Assembly: GCA_024364805.1 (NCBI GenBank)
Contig: CM044490.1
Coordinates: 140,859,819 to 140,923,818, forward strand
Length of the DNA stretch: 64,000 nucleotides
Reading direction: 5' to 3'
Source: Euprymna scolopes
Lineage: Eukaryota > Mollusca > Cephalopoda > Sepiida > Sepiolidae
Made by a program: the position numbers and the translations under genes. Positions within the stretch are counted from its first letter, which is position 1; every line of letters starts with the position of its first letter. Shown here piece by piece: positions 22,255 through 33,792 of the stretch. Below the pieces are notes generated by a model that was given only the letters and a program-made list of their open reading frames with translations, did no database searches and had not been told where the DNA came from.

Positions 22255-23690
22255 ATAAAAATAGATTTTCTTTAATGTTAAATGCAAATGAGGTTACTCG
22301 TTTAATGTAGATTTCTTTTGAATTAATATTATATTTTTAGAAATCATGCTTGAATAAATGTGTATATAAATCCGTATATAAAAATGTATTTGTGAATTTA
22401 TATTGTACATAAGAATCAAATAGGGAAATAACAGAAGGCTACAACTTTATAATAATAGATGTATGAGTGCGTGAAAGATTTTACAGTGACGCTTTTGAGT
22501 GTTACTGTATTATTTTTATGGTAAAAAATAAAATAAATCTTTGAGGATTTTAACTTAACTTTGGGATTGTTTTTATCAATTCAAAATAAATAAAAAATGC
22601 ATGCGTTTCCGTTATTTTTCTTTTTTTTTTTTAACCTTGATCCCAACATTTCATTTATCCGGGATTATATTCCGCTACAGCATCTGCATAGATTTTTCTT
22701 TTTTTTTTTCTTTTTTTTTTTACTTTTTTAAATTTTTTTTCCACCCAATATCTGCAGAAACTCTTTTCTTGTCACAAAAAAGATATCATTGCATGATTCT
22801 CATCGGAATACATATTTATAGAAGACGAAATCCAAAATCTATGGAAATTTTAATAAGGATTACTGTAAGACAGTCACGTGACCGTAATGTATTCCGTTTG
22901 CTCAGAAATGTTCAGGTATGAGGAAAAACTGCATTAATAGACGAACATGAGAAGTTAGCCAGCTTGCCTCCAGGGGTAATCTCGTTGACGATATCCATCA
23001 CGCTATATAATTGAAAATATCTATATACAGATCAGATTTCATTTCGATCAATCGAATCTATTATTTCAACGCCTCTCACTTTCCCATACTGAACCGTGCA
23101 TTCTATAATAAAGACCAGCGTCTATTCATTTGAATATATATCTATATATCAATTAAACTGCACAAACTTGTCCGTGTTTCACACCCATAAATGATCGTCA
23201 GAATAAAATGTATGACATTTGTGTTACTGGATATTCTTTTGTATACACACGAGTTAATTTTTCCTAACTAACGAATCATATCCAGTGTTATTCCCTCCTA
23301 CGTGTTAATGTTTTTATTAGCCAGTAGTAGAACTGCTTTCAAACTAAGTTCTGTTGACTTTTACTTCATCCTCTTTTTTACATTGTATATAAGTATGACT
23401 ATTTTATTAATATGTCGAATTACTAGGTGATCCTATTTTAATACGTGTTTGCTTGAGGTATTGTTTTTAAATTCTATTTGAGGTGTTGAATTAGTTTATT
23501 TTCATTGAATGATATTATGTCATTTCATTTTACTCAAGCATTTTTATTATAAATTAACACTTAACAGTTGTTTGATATTTCATTTTTACAGTTTAATACG
23601 TTTGAGAGATCTTTAAAGTTTAGTTTCAGATTTGTCATTTAGACATAATATAAAATGGTCGTCTAAATTTCTTACATGTGCTGTCCTGAT
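22255..23690. other. Gene-free AT-rich stretch, nothing recognised
   Basis: Poly-T-rich segments around 22,615-22,740 produce a chance reading frame. I see no repeat ends, RNA module or coding signal. Confidence 0.5.
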
Positions 23691-23696
23691 ATACTA

Positions 23697-23956
23697 CAGG
23701 GTGGTCGCTACAAAAGCGGGAAATTTGGAGGACAGCTTCGATCATGAGTTTGAAACTATATCCCACAAGTTACCCTTCAAAACGCAACACGAGCTTGGAT
23801 TTATAGGTTAAACCGCTGCAGTAAAGTGTACGGACGACATTTTGAGTATCTATGAGTATAATATAATATTTGTCTTTGAAAAACTTTGTAAAAATTATTC
23901 TTTGTAAAAATAAATTGTTGTTTGACAAATTTCCCGCTTTTCTAGCGACCATCTTG
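23697..23956. mobile_element. Short TA-flanked inverted-repeat element (MITE, Tc1/mariner-like)
   Basis: A 260 bp element has terminal inverted repeats of about 33 bp: CAGGGTGGTCGCTAC at one end and CAAGATGGTCGCTAG at the other, both continuing AAAAGCGGGAAATTTG. TA lies on both outer sides, as expected for a TA target duplication. It is non-coding. CAGGGTG starts are common in mariner-type elements. hAT-type is less likely because no 8 bp duplication is seen. Confidence 0.65.
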
Positions 23957-23959
23957 TAT

Positions 23960-24235
23960 TTTTTTACTCAATTATTTGCGAGCGTCTGCTTTTTTTTTCA
24001 GCTTCCAGTAATGAGTCGCTATCGCTATATGTATCTTTATGTCTAGAGTTGATCTTTATCTCGTTCTTACATTGATAATAAAAGCTTATTTTTCCTTTTT
24101 AAAATTTTGAAATTATGTAAATAAAACTTCTTAATATACTCACACATACATATGCGAGGGGGTACAGTAAGGTTAACTAATTTGTATATTCCTTTAAGAA
24201 ACTAGAATTAATCAATTATTTCTTTTTATACTTTC
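23960..24235. other. Gene-free stretch, nothing recognised
   Basis: AT-rich sequence between the MITE and a Helitron-like fragment; no signals seen. Confidence 0.5.
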
Positions 24236-24237
24236 TT

Positions 24238-24440
24238 ATATATGTGTGTGTGACCTTGTTTGTGCGAAATGCCTCTCCCAAACTCCTCTCTGCATATTAT
24301 CTACAGAGTTGAAATTTGATATATAGGGTATTTGGATCTGTTGTAAACTTTGAATTGGTTTATTAGTCGGTACATTAGCTGCTAAGGGGTCAAAAAAATT
24401 TTAAAAAAACAAAAAAAACATCGACTTTGGCCTGGTGTAA
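24238..24440 (+). mobile_element. Helitron-like family H1 head fragment
   Basis: A TG-rich start, CTACAGAGTTGAAATTTGAT and GCTGCTAAGGGGTCAAA match the leading block of the H1 elements at 12,624 and 17,486. No 3' end follows. Confidence 0.5.
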
Positions 24441-24454
24441 GTCGAGTACACACG

Positions 24455-24662
24455 CTTTTCTTCTACAGATGTGTTAATTAACAGTTATAAATAATGTTAT
24501 TTGTTACAATTTTCTATATCCGTATGGATTTAGATTATAGGCTAATGCTAAGTATGGAGAGCTCTATGATTTGATTTTGGTTTCAGTTTTAACTGATGAC
24601 GCACAAGTCATTTCTTTTTTACTTTTGGAATCACAACTATATATTAGGTACAATAAAATAAT
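24455..24662 (+). repeat. Direct repeat of about 205 bp, copy 1
   Basis: Shares GAGCTCTATGATTTGATT, ACTTTTGGAATCACAACTAT and long flanking stretches with 26,028-26,228 at high identity. The two copies bracket most of a LINE relic. Neither carries tRNA boxes that I can see. Confidence 0.75.
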
Positions 24663-24839
24663 CGGTAAAGAATTAGCTCTATAATAATAACTATGCATTT
24701 TTCATGAATTAAAATTCCATATATAAGCGTATTTGACAACTAAGTAACTTGTTTTAATTCCTGTTTTTCTCAAATCTGTGCGTCTAAATGTTCTTCTAAC
24801 CTCTCGAAATCATCCAATCACTGTCCTTAGTCCTGTTTT

Positions 24840-26027
24840 TGAGGGAAGGACTCCTGTTTTTCATATATTATGAACTGGGAGTAAACAGCCTAACCCAACT
24901 AATCACTGTTGTGTTAGTCTCCTTTGTTGTTAGCAAAGTTTTTAAGAGGTTTGTCAGCAGTAGGCTTATTATTTTTCTGGAAAGCTTGTTCCTATTAAGT
25001 GTCGGTCAGTATGGCTTTCGTGATTTACATTCAGCAACTGATCTATTAACTGTTGTAACTGAACGCATTCTGTCTGTTTATGGATAATTCACGACGGTAG
25101 GTCAATGCGGTTGACCTTTCGGAGGCGTTTGAAAGTATGTGGCATTCTGGATTTCAACATAAAATTCGAAGTTATGGTATTGATGCTAAACTTCTTGACA
25201 TTGTTATGTATTATTTCCTTTAGGCCGTAACTGTTGAGGGAATATTTTCATTTTCTTTCTCTATCAATGCCGGTGTTCCTAAGGGATGGCTAACACGGTT
25301 TCTCTTTATAAATAGCGTTACAAAGAATATTCATCAAATCAGCATTTATGCTGATTACACCACCCTCTTCCATCCTTCTCAATTCAGTGAAAATATGCAG
25401 TTGATCTAGAAGTTAAACTTGATGCAGTTATAGATTGGGGTAAAAAAAAAGTCTTGTTTCGTTTAATCTTAAGATTTAGCAATTGCCTTTCGATAACAAG
25501 TGTCTCCTTTTCTTCATGTGATTCTTATGGGTGGTTCTGTTCTCGATGTGAAATCGACTCTAAAACGTGTAGGTCTTTCTTTCTCATTGATTAAATTCGT
25601 TGATCTTTCTAGTTTTCGTAAAAGCAGTTCTCTCTATCTCTCTAAAGACTTTCTCTTGGGCTGTGCTCTTTCTCTACACATCTACTATCAGGTCATTATG
25701 GAATACTCTTATATTTGGGCTGAGAAATCTTTGTCCCATTTGAAGATTCTTGTTAAATTGCAGACACCTATCTAATTTTATTAGTCTCCCCCCACCCTTC
25801 CTTTTTCACGGCAAAATCTCTTATAAATGTAATGTTGCTATTGTGAATCATTTCTTTTTTTATAAATACTAATGTTGCACGTGTTATTCAGACTTTTTAT
25901 CTATTCCCAGCTTCTTTTGTTCCAGCTCGTTTGATTTGTTCGTCTGGGTGTCTCAATCAATTAGCTGTTTTAATACCTCATTAGTGTACAGCTTTCTATT
26001 CCAGTAACTATTTTCCAAGGAATATAC
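24840..26027 (+). pseudogene. LINE reverse transcriptase relic (Jockey/CR1-like)
   Basis: Successive frames give LTQLITVVLVSFVVSKVFKR and QYGFRDLHSATDLL (about 24,890-25,050), VDLSEAFESMWHSGF (about 25,105-25,150), NAGVPKG (about 25,265), ISIYADYTTLF (about 25,340; the catalytic YADD is YADY), WGKKKVLF (about 25,435) and a C-terminal LGLSFS, LLGCA, MEYSYIWA series (25,500-25,740). This is the order of RT motifs in Jockey/CR1-like LINEs. Several frame changes and the altered YADD show a dead copy. The sequence continues to the usual 3' region up to an insertion at 26,028. Confidence 0.8.
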
Positions 26028-26228
26028 GCTTTTTTCTACAGATGTGTTAATTAAAAGTTATGTTATTTGTTACAAATTTCTGTATACGTATGGATTTAGA
26101 TTATAGGCTAACGCTTAGTATGGAGAGCTCTATGATTTGATTCTGGTTTCAGTTTTAACTAATGACGCACAAGCCATTTCTTTTTTACTTTTAGAATCAC
26201 AACTATATATTAGGTACAATAAAATAAT
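26028..26228 (+). repeat. Direct repeat of about 200 bp, copy 2, inside the LINE tail
   Basis: Matches copy 1 at 24,455-24,662. It interrupts the LINE 3' coding region between a FPRNI-like segment and a VKLSSF-like segment, so it arrived after the LINE. TGTTATTTGTTACAA occurs near 26,054 and again near 26,227, which could be a target duplication. Confidence 0.65.
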
Positions 26229-26340
26229 GTTATTTGTTACAATTTGTGAAACTCTCGTCCTTCCTTACTGTGTTCGTTCTATCTACAGCGCTGATTCTTT
26301 CAAGACTAAGGTCAATAGGCATCTGTCGTAATAATTATTT
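26229..26340 (+). pseudogene. LINE 3' end, continued after the insertion
   Basis: The frame reads TLVLPYCVRSIYS then FKTKVNRHLS and stop. This is the usual end of a Jockey/CR1-like LINE protein (F.STY...FK..VNRHL). It completes the relic at 24,840-26,027. Confidence 0.65.
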
Positions 26341-26344
26341 TTCG

Positions 26345-26980
26345 TTCTTGTTAGTTGCTTACATCAAGTGGCTTCATGTCTTGTCTAAAGCGATTTCCAT
26401 AAAAATTTAAGATTACATCTATGTTTAAAAGATATGTCTGCTATTCTAAATGTTAAAGAAGTTCAAGCCTTACTAAACTTCAGAACCGAAATAGTAAACA
26501 AAATAAATTTTACTTTTTGGTAAGAAAACATTAAAAATGTAAATATAATAGTAACAATTATATTATTAATAATTTATTAAATGGTGTGGCTTCGGTCAGG
26601 TTAATTCCGGCCATATAGATTAAGCTGTGTTGTGCACGTAGGAGAGTAGGAATTTTATTTACATGAATTTGTAGCTAGCGCCTATTGGAAATATGCCTCG
26701 ATTTCGTTCTATTCATTAATAAAGTAGTTATATTTTATCTGTCTTATTCTATTTATGCTAACAGATAAACGTCGCGCATTCGAATTTATTTTTAAAAAAC
26801 AACACATCAAGAGTGTCGTTTAATAATTAATAGAAGAAAAATTGTTTGATGGAATTTCTAAAACAACTAGAGGCATTTTACCAAGACGAAACAAAAAGAT
26901 TGGAATAAAAGATTTGAAGAAAATATCGAACGACAGTAAAAATTTAATTGTTTAACTGCTGAAACATTTTGGCAAAATAA
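26345..26980. other. Gene-free stretch before the older Gypsy fossil
   Basis: AT-rich with a slightly GC-richer patch near 26,590-26,650. It may hold remnants of an LTR, but no boundary could be set. Confidence 0.4.
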
Positions 26981-26984
26981 AGGC

Positions 26985-29200
26985 GAGGATTCAACTCGAA
27001 TACTTTTTCACACGAATCGATAAATTCAGTCGGTAATTTTATTCAGAAAGCAACAGAAGTCACATTCGAAGCGTACTATCACAGGTATCAAGGTACATTT
27101 GAAGAATAGTATACAACTGGGTAGACGAGAATAGAATAAGACTGGTCTTAGGATAATTCTGGGCAGTAGAACATGAACATGCGGAAACTTTATCCTGCCA
27201 AAGCGCCCAAGTGAAGTGACGTTCCAAGAAGCAATACAAATATTAACGAAAGTATCTGGAGAGCAAATTTCACTACGTAATTACTCGCCGACAATGTCTG
27301 AACCCGTTTTAAAAAAATTCGGAAGTTAACACAACATATGTAAGTTCAGTAAATCTATCGTGTGAAAACTTCCAGTTAAACGAAATAACGTCTAATATCT
27401 AATATTCATACAAGGCTTAACCTCCGCGCCAGAAAAAAAAAGAAATGACAACACGATTACTAACAAATATGGCGAACAATTAAAACATTACTTGTGAATT
27501 TTGCATAACCTGCAAGAACCAAATACCGTGATATAGCAAATATTCACGTGATAAAGAACAAAGCACAATGTAATAAAAAACCTTTTTTAAATTGATCCGC
27601 ATTACGACTGGAAGGGATTACATTTATGTCTATTTACAAACAAAATATACCATGCTTGTGAATTTAAAGAACAAAAAATCATCCCACTGTAGGCGCAAAG
27701 CAAATAAAAAGTATGCGGGGAGGTAGAAATAATAAGAAAAAATGGCGTACAGTATACAGCTGAACGGACAACAACTGAGAAAGTTCAAAGAAAATATACC
27801 AATATCGATCTCAATAATAATATTCCAGGTAGACACTGGGTCGGACTAAACCATGGTTAAAGCAAGGACTTGGATGTTTTACACCAACTCAAGAATTATG
27901 AGAAATGTTACCGGTAACAGTACTATCCGTGAAACTTGCTTAATTGTTAACATATTCGACGTGTGGATTCGGCTTATTTTTAAGTCCAATAAATAATTTC
28001 TGCAATAAAGTTCGGATAAACAAAATAAAACAGATTAAAGAAACCCCATCAGTTTTATCAGGGCTTAAATTTGGAGATAAATGTTGTATGAAAATATAAC
28101 GCGAGTGTTGATTAAGGATTAAGGAACTTAAGAAGCGTTATTGAAGTTGGTTATCAAGACCAAGTGATGGATGAAAGTTCCTCTTTTGGCCTGATGTAAC
28201 CTTCCGAAAGATATTTCCGTCCCTTATTTAATAAATTATTATTGTCCAGTTTGGTAAACTGTTTGTTGAATTGTTTATACATTTATATATAAACTTGCAA
28301 ACACTACAATTACACGTATATATAAACTCCATTATATATACTGCACAGCTAGACACGCGTATAAATATATATATACGTCATTTAGATAATTATGTATTAC
28401 GGATACACCCACTACGCTATGCTACAGCATTATAATCCTAAGATATAGGTTGCAAATAAGACAAATTTTGATTTTGGGCGGTTTTGTTACACTATTCCCA
28501 GTGAAAAAGAACTATTCGCAAATAGAGAAGGAAAGATTTGTCATAATATTTGCAATAAAAAAATTCATCAATTCCCGTACAGTAGAAAATTTCTAAATAT
28601 GCCGGAAATGTGCAAAAGCTGCGCGTCTGTATAAAAGGCATCGCCAAGAGAATTCAGTTCTAGGATAAGACAGACAAATCGTCTACACATTGTCAAGGAT
28701 GGAACGATTAAAGGAACATAATTATCTTAGTTAAAGGTTTTACTAAATATCTGGAAAATACAAATGCCAAACGCCCACAATTAACACAAACATCTTACAG
28801 GAACTGTTTGCAAGATTCAACATACCGGAAAATCCAGTATCTGACAATGAAAAGTATTCGCAATTTTTGTTGTAAAACTTTAGATAAACAACCTTAAAAG
28901 AGCACTTTATAACTCAATATCAAGCGACTTAGTTACACAATCATCAACGTAGTCAAAAGAGCGATCTAAAAGGTAAATGGGTTCGAAGTTAAAAATGATG
29001 AATTACGGAAATCTTCATATTTCATCGAATAACACTGAATGTTAACATGCCCCTTGCAGATTTAATATTTGCAATTAAAATACTTCGTTTTTTTTATGAG
29101 AAAATCTGCGTAAATAAAATGGTAACAAGAGAAAGTACTACCTTAAAAGGCGATTAATTATGTTTAATTATTTAGGAAAAAATAGCGAGGATAGAAATTC
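26985..29200 (+). mobile_element. Ty3/Gypsy LTR retrotransposon fossil (Gypsy-2), very old
   Basis: Short islands of the usual parts remain in order: gag-like (about 27,000-27,320), protease-like (about 27,815-27,850), RNase H-like (about 28,495-28,590), integrase core (about 28,735-28,880) and integrase C-terminal side (about 28,960-29,100). The order and integrase signature fit Ty3/Gypsy. It is broken many times over (dozens of interruptions) and is plainly much older than Gypsy-1. LTRs were not found. Confidence 0.7.
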
Positions 29201-29204
29201 AAAT

Positions 29205-30268
29205 CGAAAGAATGGGAAATATGTACAGTATAAAACATCCAAAATGCGAAGACGAAGACATTAAACAAATAATATATCGACACAGCTAGGCCCCATAACC
29301 AGCTAGGCACAGAATTATTTTTTTAAATTTCTCATTAAAAACGACTTTACATACAAGTCGAGTGAATCGCATCCTAAGTTCTTTTAACAGCGATGACTAT
29401 TTTTCTAAAACAATAAAATCCGACTCTAATTGTACTCTCACCAAAATACTTTTCATCCGAAAACACCGCCTTTATTTTTCCCCCTTTTTGGCACAACAGG
29501 ATTTCAGTTTAAATTCTGCATTGAAAAACGACTCGCACTTTAAAAATTCTCTACAGCCCGACAAATTATCGCAAAGTCCGAGCTTCAAATGCGTATTTAA
29601 CTTCTCCATAGCATCAAATTTTCACAAAGTACGGCTTTTGAATAGGTATATAAAATTATCCATAGCTTGACGAATTTTCACGGTGATTTTCGAATGCGAG
29701 CCTACCGTTTAACCGAATAGTATTCCAACACATTCATTTCCCGACGGCAATTAAAGAAACCCCAATGAATTGAATGCTACTGGGAATAACAAACAAACAA
29801 GATCCGTCTCACTTCCGCATATCTTCAACCTTCGCAGTTTGACACGACTCATTTAATTTTCCCTTTTGCAACGCTTTCAGTTTTCAACGCGACTTTTAAT
29901 TTTCCAGGTTCGACACGAATCATTTAAAATTTCCCACTTTAATCTCGCCCGCGTTAACTTAATATTTAAAGCCGAAATAGCTTCTAATAGAAAAAAAAAA
30001 CTGGACTGGATTCTTGGCAGCATTCGAACATTCTTGTCTCCAACCCGTTTAGTCCGGTTGTCTCAACTCAGCTGAGTTGCCGACATCTTCACTGAACTTT
30101 ATATTCCCTCTTTCCAGTGTCTAGCCTCATTGATATGGAAATGAAGACGCGATCGAACCTGATCACTTGTCGCCTTTTCGTGTCCTATCGGTTGGATTTC
30201 GAGTTCTGAGCGTCGCACATGCCACCCTTGGCAGTCTGCCCCCGTGACTGCAGTCACTCTACAAATTT

Positions 30269-30270
<2 letters not shown>
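29205..30270. other. Gene-free stretch with GC-richer end
   Basis: Forward frames at 29,362-29,670 and 29,866-30,075 contain no recognisable domain and sit in a region of repeated CGAATTTTC/CGACTCATTTAA-like phrases. A GC-richer patch runs from about 30,110 to 30,255 and ends at a TA run (30,272-30,309). Possibly remains of an old LTR or of Gypsy-2 flank; not supported further. Confidence 0.4.
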
Positions 30271-30309
<39 letters not shown>

Positions 30310-30310
<1 letters not shown>

Positions 30311-30780
30311 CACACACACAACAGACACAAATTAACGACGATATTAAGCCATTTCTTTCATTTATAATATTGTTGTTGGGTTCCTATGTTTCATTTATGA
30401 TATGTATGAGATTCTTATGGGCTCGCCAATACAAAAACCATCGGCCAACGAAACTATAAAAATATTTCTGAAATGAAAAATATAATGTCTAATATACATA
30501 AAAAAAAATTGAGAGGGGTTTTGTAACCTGGCTCGTACCACAACTTCTGATCACCAGGAGATATTAAATAAAGTGCGCAGGGTACTAACTAGAGTGTGTA
30601 TTCGTATTTTCTTGCAACTAACACCGTAATATATCAAGTACTTATATATACTTACTCAATCTTGACGCCCTTTTTGTGCAGTATAACATAATTACACTGG
30701 CATAAACAACAATATAAGTAGACATGTCTAAGCACACTCAAGATAAAGTTACGTAACCTTTCATGCCCGATGGTCCATCT
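30310..30780. other. Gene-free stretch, nothing recognised
   Basis: No ends, boxes or coding signals identified between a TA run and the next Helitron-like head. Confidence 0.5.
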
Positions 30781-30781
30781 A

Positions 30782-31734
30782 CCTATAAAAGGAAAAGTGT
30801 GTGTGTGTACACTTCCATACCAAATAACCGTCAATTTTCGGTCTACAGATCATAGATTGGACATAAGGAGTATTGAGATTTGGGAAAATCTTTTTCATCG
30901 GTTTTCGGTCAGATATTTTGCTTTTAAAGGGTCAAAGTTCAACAATTATCTTTTGAAAACTAACCAAACTCCTCCGCCAATTTTGGGTCTATACACTTGA
31001 AATTTTAGATATAGGTTACTTGGACAGGGATCAAACTTTATAATTTGCTTTGCGCCCAAAACAATAAATGTGAAAGAGTCAAAATTGAGATAAAAGTTTT
31101 TTTTTGTTTTTTTTTTTAATTGACCTCTGCAGTTTCTACCAAATTACTAAGCCTATTTTTCTTCTAACCCTTGGAAATTTTACATAAAGTGTATTCAGAC
31201 ATAGAGCAAGCTTTTTAATCGTTTTTTATTTTTGCTGATAGTTTGGCTTCTAGGGGACCAAAGCTAAAAAGATTTTACCTTTGCGGTCTCAAGCAAACTA
31301 TTAAGCCAATTTTGGGTCTAAACATTTTAACATTTAACTAAAGGTTAAAAGACATGCAGCAAACTTTTTAATCAGTTGTTGGGCGAAAGTCTCGCTGCCA
31401 AGAGGTCAAGGTTGAAATAGTTGATCTTTGCAAACTCTACAAAAGTCCTCCGCCAATTTTAGGTCTAAACACTTGAAATTTTAGATGTAGGTTACCTGGA
31501 CATGATTCAAACATTTTAATTGAGCTCAAAACAAATGTTAAGGGATCAAAATTGGGGTCAAATTTCAAAGAAAATTGTTACCTCTGCAGTCTCTAACTTT
31601 TCTCTATAGTAGTTAAGGAAGTCTATTATATAGGAAGGCATTACCGTACATATTCACACTTTTTAATATATACATATGCACATAAAGTTATGAACAGTAT
31701 GTAGAGTCTGAGTAAAGCCAGGCTGAACTGCTAG
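30782..31734 (+). mobile_element. Helitron-like family H1 element
   Basis: Head CTATAAAAGGAAAAGTGTG, then the H1 leading block and five repeats of about 150 bp in the same order as at 12,624. It ends GCCAGGCTGAACTGCTAG before T (CTAG 31,731-31,734). About 950 bp, with no minisatellite and no protein. Confidence 0.6.
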
Positions 31735-32240
31735 TATATATATAAAAGTGAAATTCTGTGTGCGTGTGTGCGTGTGTGTACATTTCCTTACCAAACTACT
31801 GTCAATTTTCCGTCTACAGACTCGCGATTTGACATAAAGAGTATTGAGATTTAGGATTATCTTAATCGGTTTGCGTCCAGACATTTAGCTTGTCAAGGCG
31901 TAAAAGTTCAATTTAAGCTTTGAAAACGCTACCGAACTCCTATCAATTTTGGGTCTAAACACTTAAAATTTTAGATGTAGGTTAGTTGGACATGGATCAA
32001 ACTTTTTAATTCGATGCGAGCCCAAAACAATAAATGTTAAGGGGTCAACATTGCAGTCAAAGTTTAAAAAGAACTTTACTCCTGCGATCTCTACCAAATT
32101 GCTCAGATAATTTTTGTTCTAAACATTTGAAATTTGACATAAAGTGTAATGAGACATAGGGAAAGCTTTTGAATCGGTATTCGGTCGCAATTTTGGCTGC
32201 AAAGAGTACAAGCAAAAAATATTTGACATTAGTACTGTCT
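31735..32240 (+). mobile_element. Helitron-like family H1, 3'-truncated copy joined head-to-tail
   Basis: A second H1 head (TATAAAAGTGAAATTCTGTG) starts about 4-8 bases after the CTAG of the previous element. It runs through the first three internal repeats and is lost near 32,240 at a T-rich stretch. Confidence 0.6.
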
Positions 32241-32244
32241 CGAG

Positions 32245-32700
32245 TACTGTTTTTTTGTGTTGTTTTTTTTTTTTTTCGGGAGCTAGATTTTCCACAAAGT
32301 AGATACCGACTGGCTTATCTGTACTTTCACCTAACAATTTAATAAACAAAAAGATATTTTAAAACCTGAATTTAACGTGTAATTACTAATTTTTAAAAAT
32401 AGCACGGTAACGTAAGTGCATAAGCGTCACGTTATTTCAAATATTTATTTACCGGAGACTGATTGAATGAATTTTACCTTAAGTTGTGTGTAATCATTTT
32501 CTCAGCGTTCGGCTTTCACCGGCGCATGACAACAGCCGGATAAAGCCGAGCATTGCCGAGAAAAAAATAACGCTATGTGAAAGAAAAAGTAAAGTAAAAT
32601 TTTTAATAAAAAAAACAAAAGCAATAAGATTGGTTGAATCAGAGATTTATAAATATTATATCGGTTGCAGTCTTATGAGAAAATCTCCGCACGATAACCT
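32245..32700. other. Mixed repeat scraps, including a Merlin-terminus-like piece
   Basis: 32,330-32,440 shares CACCTAACAATTTAATAAAC and a TTTTTAAAAATAGCAC-type phrase with 55,150-55,230. Near 32,515-32,560 the phrases CATGACAACAGCCGGATAAA and GCCGAGCATT resemble the inner part of the Merlin terminal repeat at 61,050. No gene. Confidence 0.45.
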
Positions 32701-32730
32701 TTAGAATCTCTATAATATATATATATATAT

Positions 32731-32793
32731 GCAGTCATCGACATACAGTCCTGTTTCGTTGTATCACAACTCATCAGTGCCGCTAGACTAGCA
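32731..32793 (-). ncRNA. Type I hammerhead ribozyme (family A, copy A2), intact core
   Basis: Core CTGATGA is the complement of 32,771-32,777, followed by stem II GTTGT/ACAAC (loop GAT), then GAAA, then stem III ACAG/CTGT with a two-base loop and the GTA cleavage triplet. The predicted cut lies between complements of 32,744 and 32,743. Stem I has an inner helix CGGCA/TGTCG and an outer helix GC(T)AGTC/GACTGC with one bulge, separated by an internal loop. Such stem I loops allow the tertiary contact with loop II that fast natural hammerheads use. Every conserved base is present. Confidence 0.85.
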
Positions 32794-33050
32794 TCTCTCC
32801 CAAGCCAAGGATTGAACCTAGAAACGTCGTGTTGACATTCGGCAGATCTCCCACTCGACCATAGAATCGACGCCCGTAAATAACTCGTCGGAATGTCTAT
32901 TTAAATAGACACCCGCCACGACTCTTACAGTGCTCAAATCGCCTGTTCGTAAACAAACAAACAACGAGCTTCGCATTTTCAGCCAGTTAGGTAGCAAGTG
33001 GGATTATTTTCGACAGTGCTCTACCAAAGAGGGGGGATTAAAATATATTT
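32731..33050 (-). mobile_element. tRNA-like/hammerhead element, family A (full monomer A2)
   Basis: On the minus strand an A box (ATGGTCGAGTG, complement of 32,852-32,862) and a B box (GGTTCAATCCT, complement of 32,808-32,818) lie 44 bp apart, as in a tRNA. They are followed within 20 bp by a full hammerhead ribozyme that forms the 3' end, next to a TA run. Upstream is about 180 bp of unique body. The copy A3 ribozyme lies directly upstream, so the pair is a head-to-tail dimer with a 320-nt unit. There is no protein. This is the layout of the schistosome Sm-alpha repeat and of metazoan retrozymes. Confidence 0.75.
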
Positions 33051-33126
33051 GTAGTCATCGACATACAGTCCTGTTTCGTTGTATCATAACTCATCAGTGC
33101 CGCTAGGCTAGCATCTCTCCCAAGCC

Positions 33127-33131
<5 letters not shown>
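33051..33131 (-). ncRNA. Hammerhead ribozyme and 3' end of a truncated upstream monomer (A3)
   Basis: Same sequence as A2 apart from a few changes. The core CTGATGA and GAAA are intact and stem II has one mismatch (GTTAT/ACAAC). The predicted cut lies between complements of 33,064 and 33,063, exactly 320 nt from that of A2. Beyond the ribozyme the copy is truncated before its B box at a long TA run (33,132-33,195). Confidence 0.75.

Positions 33132-33195
<64 letters not shown>
33132..33195. repeat. TA microsatellite
   Basis: Pure TA run of about 64 bp at the truncated end of hammerhead copy A3. Confidence 0.95.
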
Positions 33196-33197
<2 letters not shown>

Positions 33198-33199
33198 CT

Positions 33200-33790
33200 T
33201 ATTTAGATATATTTTATGAGAACAACTATTCAATCATTATTCCAACTTACTTAATCTCGGTGTGTACTTTTCAATTTACAGACAACCAGTAAACAAGCGA
33301 AGCCATATAAAACAAATCTGGAAGAAAATTAGCACTGATTACACTATGAGGGTTATTTGACACCATTATTCGTTTCAAAGATTGACTGACGAAATTTCTG
33401 TGTTTAATTGCAATTTACTTACTATGATTGTAAAAAGGATTTTGTTAAAAAAAAAAAAAAAAAAAAGTAATGAAGTCCAAATAAATCAATTCCACAGGTC
33501 TAAAATCAATCTTTAGTTTATAAATATTATAAAGTTTAACCATTTTTTTTATTTCATCTCTCACATACATAAAAAAAAAAGTTAGCAAATTAGAATTATT
33601 TAACTTTTCAGCTAGCGTAAAGTTTAGAATATATTATGCTACTATTTGGAACGTGATACGGCATTCAACCTCAGTGGGTTGAGACGGCTTCCTCCTAGGA
33701 AATATTAAATTCAAAAACAGTACCTACGCGCAGAATAATTACGAAATTAAAATTTGCAGTGTAGTGTTACCGTTATCTTACATACAGCGC
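33200..33790. other. AT-rich stretch, nothing recognised
   Basis: Contains a poly-A run near 33,450. No gene, terminal repeat or RNA module seen. Confidence 0.5.
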
Positions 33791-33792
33791 CA

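Noticed and set aside
24592-24620. CTGATGACGCACAAG, a possible hammerhead core.
   Set aside because: No stem II and no GAAA at the required place.
29362-29670. A 102-codon forward frame.
   Set aside because: Translation is low in information (S, F, K, L rich), without domain, in a region of degenerate repeats.
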